Source: Membranipora membranacea (taxonomy: Eukaryota; Bryozoa; Gymnolaemata; Cheilostomatida; Membraniporidae). From it: a stretch of DNA of 64,000 nt. Position 1 is the stretch's first letter. Every line of letters starts with the position of its first letter. Made by a program: the position numbers and the translations under genes. The notes under the pieces were generated by a model. It saw nothing but the letters and a program-made list of their open reading frames with translations, was not told where the DNA came from and made no database searches. Positions 36,501-48,500 of this stretch are shown piece by piece. The stretch lies in assembly GCA_914767715.1 (NCBI GenBank), contig OU612066.1:29548283-29612282 (forward strand), written 5' to 3'.

Positions 36501-39500
36501 CGGAGTAAAGACATTTATAGCTCGTATGGCTAAAGCTTATATCAGACGTCTTCCTAAAAACTCAGGAGAGAGAACTCTACCCTTACCCTCTGTCAACGAA
36601 AGCAAACCAAAGAGTAAGGCTTTTACAACATTTTGGGTATCCCTGTGATACAGCAATGCATTGGACCAAAATCTGGTCGCTTAAAATAAGATATAGTCAC
36701 ATAAACAAAAGCTATGCATAATAAACCATAGTTAGGTCTGACAATAGACTTAATAATAAACCTAGACAGGACACTATATACAGCTGAAGTGAGGCACTTA
36801 ATTGTGGGGCGACATAACGTCATTGGAAGGTGTAGAAGCGATGATGCTATCATTGATTTACTGTCCATAATCCAGGTTTTTTGTTCATAACTCGATCAAT
36901 TTTGATAGGATTTTGAATTTGAAAATTGTTTTACAATCAGCAGCATCTTGTTACCAACTTGATGCTATTTTTTCTTCAAAATATTATTTTTGCCTGAAAT
37001 TAGTATCAAACTGATCAGGACCGGCTGCTAAATCTAATGAAATTTTCAAACTCGAAATCCAATCAAAATTGATCGAGTTATCAACAAAAAACCTGGATTT
37101 TGGACAGTAAATCAATGATAGCATCATTGCTTCTACACCTTCCAATGTCGTTACGTCGCCCACAATTAAATTCCTCAGTGCCTCAATGCTAATGCTCCAT
37201 ATAGTGTTATAGTGTTATAGTGTTATAGTATTAAGTCTATGGGTCTGACTAAAGAGTTTGATGTGACTACAGCTCCTTAGCCTGACAATGCTTGTTTTCA
37301 AAAATGTGAACTTCCAAAATTTCAAAAATATCATTGAATTCTATTATGGTAGAGTTAATTCAATCTTGATACGCAATAAACCTTTCACTATATCACATTG
37401 AATTGTTATTTAAATTCCAGAGATATCACATGCAACTTGCCGTTCTGTTTTAGGTAAACTAGTAGATTCTGAGGCCACACAGGATGCAGGACTACCTGGA
37501 TCAGGACCGTATCCTCAGAGCTTTGATGGCGGTGATGTTCCATGTCTACTGTTGGGTCATCCAGATATGGAGTATAGGTGGGTTGTGTAACAACTAAGTA
37601 GTGTTAATTATAATATATAACTTAATTATATTATAATCAATTGACCTTCAAAAAGTATCAGGATAAATGCAATGACAATTTTTGAAGTTGAAAATTTGCT
37701 GTGCGGAAAAAAAGGACAACTCAAATGATTCGCTTGATCCTAATTGGAACTGATTCAATGTCTTGCCATTCCTAAATTATTTAGTGAATTCTTATCAGCC
37801 AAATGTATTTAAAATATTGGAGTTGTTTGATAATAACAAGAGAGAGGACAACTATTGAACAGTCTTTTAGGTACAAAACTCATTAAAATGAAATTATGAA
37901 TTTAACTATTTTTACTCATGTCTCACCAATTTTCAGAATATACTCAAAGCTTGTTGAGTTGGCAAAGATTGAGTTACAGCAGATGGATAGGAGAGCTCTC
38001 AGAAAGAACCTGGAGAACATGAAGAAATCTCCTGTACCTGAAGACAACCATGGACGACCAAAATCTTCAGAGAATGTGAAAAGTCCAACCCGTAAGTATC
38101 CACTAGTTATATGTGTTTCCACCAGTGTATTAAATTTCTATTGTTATGTGGGATATTAGTCTAAGTGATACTGAACTCCTCCTTATGTCTAAGTGCTCAG
38201 ACTCCAGAGCAAATAAGTCAAGGAGCACTGTTATATCAAACCCTTCAATTGTCAATTGCTGTGCCCAGTAAAGAGTCTGATTGCTTAGACTTAACCGATA
38301 TATATGTTTTATACTTCATGATCGAAGCTTGGTGTTCTATACAATCATTGTGATGATGTTGTGCACTAACTCACCTAAGAAAAATAGTGCACCACTTTCA
38401 CTTGTATGGTCACTTATCATCATCAAATCACAATGTGTATTTATTTGTCAATTTAGCATACAGTATCTCGATAAGCAGGCTATCCACAATAAGCTTACAT
38501 ACAGCCAGCCCTGGTAACTCCATGTGTACCTACCTGTCTAAGGCTCTGTCCATCTGATTGCCTTTGATTGTTTGTATTGTTGATTACCTCTTCTTGGTGC
38601 CGGACCCTTTTCCCGATATTCAAACCTCTCTCTGTTGGTGATGGCTACAATTCTAGATTGGCTTATGGGATTTAAAACTGTCCCAAAACTCTATCTAATA
38701 TACGAACAGTCGAATCTTTGAGAGATTTTGGGTTTGAATTTTTGGGACGCATCCAAATTTATGTGGTTTAAGATTGTCATAAAGTCATAAATTGGAAAGA
38801 AACCCTCTATCTGCTGTGATTCTGTTTTTTTTAAACTGTCTAGCTCCATAAGTTCGATCTTCTCTCTATATTTCTACGTCTCCACTCATCAGAAACTATG
38901 TGCTTGATGATTTTGATTTACGATTGTCTTATTTAAACTCAGGTTATGTCGCCTACAATCCGAGATGCAGTGAGCACCTTTACTCACTTGACTCCATCTC
39001 ATTACCTGCGTCGAGCATGGATTCAGATATAAAATTCAATCCATTCATCATAAGTAACAAGTCTAAAAAGCGTCTCAGTCTAACCATCAAGGGTAAAACT
39101 CCAAGCTAAGAGTTTGGTTTGCTCTTGTGATACCCAGATCAGATACATTTCTGACAACAATAGCTCATTTCATTTTTGACTGCTTGAAACATATTTCCCA
39201 GGCTCTTTTGGTTATTTTGTTTACCTATCTTTTATTGATCATGGATTCGGACTTAACATTAGATATCTCCTCTCCCTCGGTCACAAGACTGGTCTCTAGT
39301 GTGTTCTATATGCTCCTTTCTACATATCAGATTATTATGTCTGATATGTAAAAATCTTACAAACAGATCCAAGTTAAGACAACTTACCACCTTCACATTT
39401 TAGGTCCAACAGGCTCAAAGAAAAAAGTGTCACTACCACCTTTAGACAATGGTTTGTGGTAACTCATTTCTTTGTGGTGTGACGGTATTGATTTTACACC

Positions 39501-42500
39501 CATTTTTTTTTGCTAATTTCAAGAGAAGACGACTGTTTGACTACATTTCCGTAGCTGCTACTTTTCCGCTGTTTTTTTTTGCTTATTTCTAGTTTAAATC
39601 TTCTCTTTCGCTATGATTTATCTCATGATTTGTTCAGTTTTGCATGTATAGCCTAGCTGCATGGTGTGGCTTCTACCATTCTAAAGTTTCAGCATTACCT
39701 GGATTTACAGCTCAATCATACACACATTCGTTGAGATAAAAGTTGAGACATCCTAAAAAGTGATTTGAACCAGATACATAGGCTATGAGGAAGGGTTATG
39801 TTATCTGTACTCAGTCCAAAATTTTTGAACAGGCCTTCATGCCAGGAGTCCGGTATGGGATACTACAAACTTAACTTCAGTACAGGTTTTGGAGTGTTAT
39901 AGCAGGACTTAGACGTGATTGCAACCTCTTTATCCAACGCCATTTTTATAAAATGCACTATTTTTATATCTTTTAGAACAAGACACTAAGCTTCATGGAC
40001 AGAAGAGCGCCACACCAGTATCCCGACAGAGGAGATATCCCAGAGATAAGAAGTCCGATCAGATAACTAAAGAGGCCACAGATTACGCTAAGAAGCACGG
40101 AATATGCTCTATACATGTGCCGGTAGCTCCTCTATTTGTTGGTGAGTACCAGAGTTGTCCCTTGGTGAAAACAGAATTGTCTGCCCTAGTGTTAGTGCGT
40201 CATATTCCTGAACGTTGTATGAATACCTCTGGTTATGAAAAGTATATTTTAAAGCTTGGTTTGCATGAAAGTTCAATGAAAGATCTTTTAACAAGAGCCT
40301 AACATTGAGATTGCCAAGGAACAATCTTGTTCTAATGCACCAAAAGGCCTCAGATAATCTGAACGGAAATGTTTTGCTTACCTATTATAACCTATTTTTT
40401 AAATTTTCCTAATCAAACTTACGTTTCTCCTCCTGTTTATAGCAAAGGGTGAAGGTATGATCAAGCGCATATTAAATTATTTATGTATAATTATTAGCCT
40501 GGTCAAGAGAAATTTTGCTTAAATTTCATGCATTGCTGAGGATATTGATAGTATATATAATTTGGGATATTGGTGGTGCTACCGTAATTTTCTGCTTTTA
40601 CCGCTCTCAATATTGTCATCGCTTGATTAAATAGTATTATTGAGATATTCTAGCCTTGTCAGGCAGCCCTCTATTTTGTCTCACAAGCAGTCGGCAGCCT
40701 GACAAGAATAGGAGATACAAGCTTCCGTTAAACAAGTTCGATAATTGTGGTGATGGTTTTCGGGACGGTGATGGTTGCACAGCAATAGTGGACTGGATTT
40801 TCCATAGCATACAATCCATGTAGTATTTACAGAAAGTTTTGAAGTGTATTTGCAATTCTTAGACTAGTGTATACAGGAATGGCTTATACCATAGTATGTA
40901 TTCTTAGCGAAATTTAGTTTAATAAAACGTTTTTGAGGTGCTTTCATATGAAATATCCCACCATAAATCCCTCACCGCACCCAAAGCCTAGGTGTATGTA
41001 TTTCTGAACTTGGTTGCTTTGCATATCTTCACTTCTAACTTTCAGGGTACATCTCAGATGAGATTTACCGTTTCATGTTGATACTCATCTGACACTCAAA
41101 TTATGGCACCTCCGCTTTGTGCCTCATGTCGTGAAGCCTTAACGATTCAGCTTACTGTGATCTTCATCCTTTTTTGTCATTCTTTACAGGACAGAGAATG
41201 TGCATCAGTCGGCTCACACACCCAGTTAAGTCGGTGCTGGATGCTTTCGTCTCCATCTCAGTTGACAGAGACCTGCTCACTCCACAGTTCACTAAGGAGC
41301 TAAACCCCATGTCTATCAAAATCAAATCTGTGAAAAACCTACCCAACGAACCGGCGGACTACCAACAGCTCAGAGAGAGGTAGGATGCTTTATGCTGTTG
41401 TCCTTTGTATCTTGCTGTCTAGTAAAGAACATAAGATTGGCCTGCCCCTAAAGAGAGATGTAAGGTGCCCTAAATTCTCATACTGAGAATGTGATATATC
41501 CTAGAAAACTAGAATGCATCCTAGAGGTGACCATAGAAGACCTCCTGAACGTTGGTGTGCAGCGAGCTGCTAAAACTGAACTGGCACTAATTGGTCATTG
41601 GCAGTGACACTTTGATCTTAGCCAATAGATCAGATTGACAATATGAAAATTCCAATCCTCAAACAAAGCGTATTTATTACCAACCTCAGAATTATTTTGT
41701 TTGAGAAAATATAACCAAGTAAAGAAAAACACGCTGATCGCTTGTTTCAATGAGGCTACAGCTCTTTGACCAAATCGATACCATATATCATGCTCACTGT
41801 ATGGGATCGTTATTGAGTATAATATGTACAGATAATGATAACTTACATTAATTTTTAGATGTCACCCTGCTACTCTATCATATGATTTTCTCAAACACCC
41901 AACTCACACAACGAAAGGAAAATTACAGGACAAGAATCTATACTGGGATGACCTCAATGTGGTATGTGTCAACTATGTGTGCTCACACACCAATCGACTC
42001 TGTAACTCTCAGTCAGTCTCTTTATCTGTTTGCTCTTTATATTTGATCGTAAAACTCAGTAGAGCAGTCAGACAGATGATGAATTTATGCAACAGTTCTT
42101 TTGTAAACAGACACCAAACACCAAGCGCCAAACACTAAACACCAAAAACCAACTAAATTTATTCAGCAGTCATCATTTAAACAAACACCCAATACCAATA
42201 TCCTGCCTAATATGGTAACCCAATGGTATCCCATAATACACTATTATCTCCGATTTAGAGCATGCCAATAATGGAACGTGAGATTTTCATCTGATCACTC
42301 AGAAATTTACCATCTGAAACATTGTTGATGTACTCTTTATGCCAGTCACCTGACTTTAAGAATGTGATGTCCATATTTGACAGGTGCTACTTGGGAGTTT
42401 CCCCCAGTCTGAGTTGATGGAGTATTTATTAGGACCTCCCATGGAGATCCGAGTACATGACAGAGATAAAGTGGCTACACAGTCTCAGCTCAATCCAGCT

Positions 42501-45500
42501 CTGTTTGGTGATGATGGTGAAGATGAGAAGATCAGTAACGTCGGATATATATCTGGTAAGTGGAGCGACACAACCGCCCCAAACAAAATCACTCGGGCAA
42601 TAATTCTATGTTCCAATAAAGTGTGATTAATGATCATGCGCCACTTTGGACACAACTCTTATTTTAAGATGCAGGCGAAAACCAATTATTCTGAGTTTTT
42701 TCTCGTTGAATTTGGAGAGGGGAGAAAGTCATAGTGATGTACTTAGACTAATTGAGTAATTTGCTGTCAATATAAATGTACAAATAGTATTAGTAGTTGA
42801 TAAATCAAGAATCTTTCTTTGAGCACTAGATATAGGAGTTGTCTTATCTGACTCATAGCAAAAATAAATCGCTAATAAGACAAGGCCTAGTTTGAGGTAC
42901 TAAAGTGGCAATGCAGCAGAAGGATGATACAAACACCAGATCAAGAAGGATTTTTGCACCACCTTGGTATAGGTTTCACTGCTAAACAATTGAATATGGT
43001 CCATACCTAATCTGTCTTTTGTTTATTTAGGCAGGAGAACTCAGTACAATGCTCTGAAGGACAGACCAGCAGCCTGGGATCCTTACGGAGTGGCCCGAGT
43101 TAATATGTCAGAATTTCTACTTGGTCAGAAGATAATTAATTTACAGATCCCTGTACATAACTGTGCTGTTCCTGATGTGCTGGGTAGACATTCCGAATCA
43201 GGCAGGGTAAGGAATTTTCCGTATAAAGGTTTTTTTTCTGCAAGCTAAACCAATAAAGTTTAAATAGATTATAATACTGATATGTACCATCATATATTAT
43301 ATTATTTGATATTATTAAGCTATGGCAAAACTCGTCATCGAGGGCCTTAAACAGATTATATAAAATTAGAATGGTGCAACATGATATGGGTCACAAAAAT
43401 ATAATCACTTGAAAGACATGATCAATAATGAATTTTCTGGTCATGTTTATAAGATTATTGCGCAGCTGAGACTTGTCAATTTCATACCAACTCCAGATTC
43501 ATGCAAATGCAAAAAAGTTATCTTCATTTGAAGGTGATGGGAATGCCAGGTAGCGTGGACGGCCCCTCAGAACCACCGATGGCTCCCGGTGGTTATATGG
43601 ACTCTCACACCACAATCAAAGTTCGCATTGAGGTTGCAGTGCCCCTCACCACTCCACAACAAGTGGCTGATAAACCATATATTCACACTACTGAACAGGT
43701 AGGGTTATCACAATTAGGCTCTGTTCAAAGTTATTATATCAGGGTTTGGGATGGAGGCCTTGTCATGTTACAATCCTTTGCACATTACAAGCAGAACTCA
43801 AAGTCACTGTATTGTTAAGAACAGGATCTTAATTATGTGTTCTGTCTGACGGTATCAGACAACTTTTAGCTCGGTGTGGTTATAAGCGAGCAATTAAAAC
43901 TGTGAATGTGATTCTCGACTAGCTTCTTTTTCTCTTACCTCAATGATTAACAAGACAACTGGGAGTGCCCCTTTAGGAGGGCTAATAGGGGACTAATACA
44001 CCATTTCCTGGTTACCCCCAATAAGTTAGAAATAAGATGATTGAAAATAAATACAGTAAGTTGCTGGAAAACAGCATGGGCAGGGTAAGAACTTTATAGG
44101 TTGAAATGTTTGTTTATGTCAGGTTTGTTCAACCAGTATTCATGTATAGATGAATCTATACCTGTCCTCTTGTTACAGTGCTCTTTTGTTACAGTGCCCT
44201 TTTGTTACAGTGCCCTTTTGTTACAGTGCCCTTTTGTTACAGTGCCCTCTTGTTACAGTGCCCTTTTGTTACAGTGCCCTTTTGTTACAGTGCCCTTTTG
44301 TTACAGTGCCCTTTTGTTACAGTGCCCTTTTGTTACAGTGCCCTTTTGTTACAGTGCCCTTTTGTTACAGTGCCCTTTTGTTACAGTGCCCTCTTGTTAC
44401 AGTGCCCTTTTGTTACAGTGCCCTTTTGTTACAGTGCCCTCTTGTTACAGTGCCCTCTTGTTACAGTGCCCTTTTGTTACAGTGCCCTCTTGTTACAGTG
44501 CCCTTTTGTTATAGTGCCCTTTTGTTACAGTGCCCTTTTGTTACAGTGCCCTTTTGTTACAGTGCCCTCTTGTTACAGTGCCCTTTGGTTACAGTGCCCT
44601 TTTGTTACAGTGCCCTCTTGTTACAGTGCCCTTTGGTTACAGTGCCCTTTTGTTACAGTGCCCTTTTGTTACAGTCCCCTCTTGTTACAGTGCCCTTTTG
44701 TTACAGTGCCCTTTTGGACGTGTTGTGTACATACTGGATCAGGAGCACAGAGGTATAGCAAAGAATCTTCTCAGCCTTATCTCAGATATCAATGCTAAAG
44801 GATTAGGACTGGATAACCTGTCACCAGTTGTATTAGACGCCGCTCTCTCCACTTACAAACTGTCAGCGTAAGTAACAGTTTTAATGATTAAATATCGGTC
44901 AGTTTGATTTACCTGGTAAAAATTTTGAATGTATTGCGGGTCTTTCATAAAGTATAAGAGCCAAAGTACAGGTGAGGCTATTCTAGCGATAGCAATTTCT
45001 TACTGGTAAGCTGTCACTGGCTGGCATGAGGGAACAACAGTATGATTTCATCATCATCAACAATGTCTGAGATGACAACCAAAACTAACACTTTTGGCAT
45101 TTTATTGGCTAGTAACTTTTTTTAATTACAAAAAAATATTATTGAATTATTAGATTGTGCTTCCTTGAAATGTTTAGACTACTTACTTACTAAGTTATTT
45201 TTTGGCATCATGCAGGGATATTTTTTAGTTGACAGAATTGCTCTTTCTTCAATTCGGCATGACTAATATTCCCCTGCATGATGCCAAATAAAAAAGGAAC
45301 ATTTGAAGGAAGGACTTAAACAGTACATCAGTTTTTTTACAATTAAAATAATGAAACTCCCACCCAATAATATGCCAAATATGACAATTAACTGTTATCT
45401 CCTTATCTGATAATGACGAGGCTCTTTGTGGATGATGATTAATATATCAGCTTTTTAAAAATTTTGTTATGAAAATTCTATTGGAGTTACTTAGCTCAAT

Positions 45501-48500
45501 CCACCATAAGTAACATTTTGTATAAACCGCCTGCTAAAGAATTCACTTGACATACAAAATGCAGAGATATTCAGTCAGCAGAATCTATCTCATACATGGT
45601 GTCAACTGTGGCGGATTGAGCAATTAATTCACATATAATCTATCGTCAAAAAATCAGGGAATACTTTATTCATCAAATGACTACGGCAAAAGTATTAATT
45701 ACACAAAGTGAAGCAAAGTCCCTGACAAATGATGAACGAGACTATGTTGGAGGCGGGCTACAACTGTCATCACTGTAGTGTTAATACAAATAATGTAAGC
45801 TTTGGTGTAAACATAATTATCTGGGTATATCATATTTACCTACATACTAAGCGATGACAAATAATAATGCTGCCGTGCATCAAACAATCAAATTATTCAA
45901 AAACATCTTTTTAGGGTTGATCTGGATTCAATGTAATAGGCAGTCGATCTTGAACAGGCACCCAGTCATCTTGTCATGATGGGTAGGAAAAGTATCATAT
46001 TTAAATCTTATTGAACTATGCTATGACTAATAATAAAAGCCAAATGCAGTCTAGACAGTCAGGAACACAATTCCTTTGGATTTGATGATAATCGCTTGGT
46101 GGCCTCATTGAAAGACAGCATATTGCTCACAGAAGAAGGCTGTCTCATCTGGTGGGTGTAGCTGTGTATTGTCACATTGTTGATTATTCCAACGATAATC
46201 CGGTTTGATATTTTCATCTCGATGAGCCATCTCTATGCAGTCTTCCCCTGGTCTGTACATATTCGGTTCATCCTCGGCCCATCTGTCGATATGGATAGGA
46301 CCTGTTCGCAGACCAAACCATCTCCACTCATTCTCTACATTTTTTCCTCCGATCCAGTATCGGTTGGCGCTGTTCCAACCTACAGCAGTGTGTAGCATTT
46401 TGCTTACAATATTTTGATGAGCCCTTCCTTGAAATATTAGAGCCATTGCAAAGAAATGCCTTAAGATGAGAACAGATAGCAGTTACCCAAAAACATTGCT
46501 ATGTAAAATAAATATACATACTCTAGTACTTGAGCGCACAAATTCTAAGTCGTCTTTAGTAGTGTTTTAATTTTGTTCGACTCACCTCCATGTTTCATCT
46601 GATAAGCCAGCCACTCGATGGACTCGATAGAATCGAATGTCGCTAGATGACCTCCTTCTACTCTACAATATTCTTTGGCTGTGTCCCAGTCAATTAGCCT
46701 GGAGTGCTCTGTAAAACAGGTCTGACTGAACGGGTTCAATCTGTAGCCTTGTCTACAAACTACAATAACAAAAAATTTTCTATGAAATACCATCTTTGAA
46801 TTTATTCTGAAATATGTAAAATTACTGAGATAAAATACAAAATGAATGCAAAAAAACACCCATATTTGCTCGTGATAAAGATCTAAAGTGTCAATCACAG
46901 TTACTCACCCAACCCAAGAGGATTTGACCCGATCCTTGGAGGCGTTGCTGTTGTGTGGGCAAGTTGTGGTGATGTTATAGTCGTGTTATCAACTGATACC
47001 GTAGTTACCTGAGCCGGATCAGTGCAGCATGATACAGGAGCTGGTGTAACTTGGGTATTGAATATCAGAAGAAGGCAGACCGATAACCCAACACACGATA
47101 ACACTGTGAGCAGAGTGAGCCAGATTATAATGCAGGTGGTCTTGGATCCTTTGTTCTCCTGATTTTGTTTACCTCTGCCTTGCTTTTCTCTGATTAACAT
47201 CTGATATTGTCGAGATTGATCATTTTCTGTAACATCCGGTACAGCGTAGGAGTGTGTACTAGGCTGAAGATATACACCGCTCATATTTTTTGCATGGGTC
47301 CAAAAATTAGCGTAGAGTTAGTATGTCAATGATGTATTCAATAAGTTTGTAGTTTGATGGTTTATGACCAAGAAGGTGATGTTCCAGTTGGATTTGAATC
47401 TAATTCAAGAATACTTGAATATGGTTTCCTCCTCTTATTATATGACAAGTCAACAAGGAAGGTCAACAAAAAATGAATCACAAAACTTTATAATAGCTGC
47501 GTGAGCCGTGAGATGTGTACGCCTTAGCTCATCACTGATAGGTTGTTAATGCTGCTAAAACAGCCTAGCTGACAACCAAATAAGGCACATTGCAATTGTG
47601 CATACTTGAGCGGACATTTGTTATAATCATGTGGATTGAGTCACTTTTGAGGTTTTTCCTGGTCCATCCCTCGACATTATTATCATAGATGGTAATATGA
47701 GGAGCACAGTTGGTTTGATAAGTTTAATAATAATGACTACATATGATTAAATAATAAGGCAGCTTTCATGATGATAAGTTTCTATATCTATATCTATATC
47801 TTTTTCAGTGACACTAGTGCACCATGACCACCCTATGTTACCAGAGACTATGGATCATCGATGGTCTCTGATGTTACAAGTTCTTTAAAATCGTATCCTA
47901 TAATGCAATTTTCTCCTGAATCTTCTGTGGTTTATTTTAGCCCACAAATGATTTATATTTCAGTTCTAAACCCACATGTATTTTTGTCACTCTTTAGAGA
48001 GCAGCAGACAAGAAAAGATTTGAATATTGTGACAGGATTCCAGCTGCTCGACGGCAAACATCATCTCTTCATACTGGAGGGCCTCCGTGATCAGGCAGTG
48101 AAACACATATGGGAGTCGATCACTAAACCTAAAGAAGGTATAATCATGAATCACATTGTCAGTTTGTGACACATCGAGTGAGGCATACAATGATGTTATA
48201 TTTTAGTCATACCTGAGTGTCTATGTGTCAGCATTGGGGGGCGGGACACTCATCTAATCCACATATCTTCCTTTTGAAAAGAATCGTCCAATCATAACCC
48301 TTTATTTTGATCAATTTGAGGTACATCTCAACCTCAAATATGCACTGAAGTTGAATACATATATTGTCAAAGCTCCGATTTGGATATTGATGCATTCATT
48401 TCCTTTTTAGAACTATCAGCAAGATATATTTGGTACCATTGATCTTGTAATCGAAAATAATGTTATTTTTACACTCTCAAATTTGATCTGAAATCCTATA

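Noticed and set aside
44101-44798. Long open frames in all three plus frames through the 16-bp array
   Set aside because: They come from the repeat's periodicity. Only the last unit joins a real exon.
47861-48169. A new gene starting at the ATG at 47861
   Set aside because: The region upstream of 47998 looks intronic, with a strong pyrimidine tract and AG. The downstream exons read as a continuation of the DUF4550 gene, though this junction remains uncertain.
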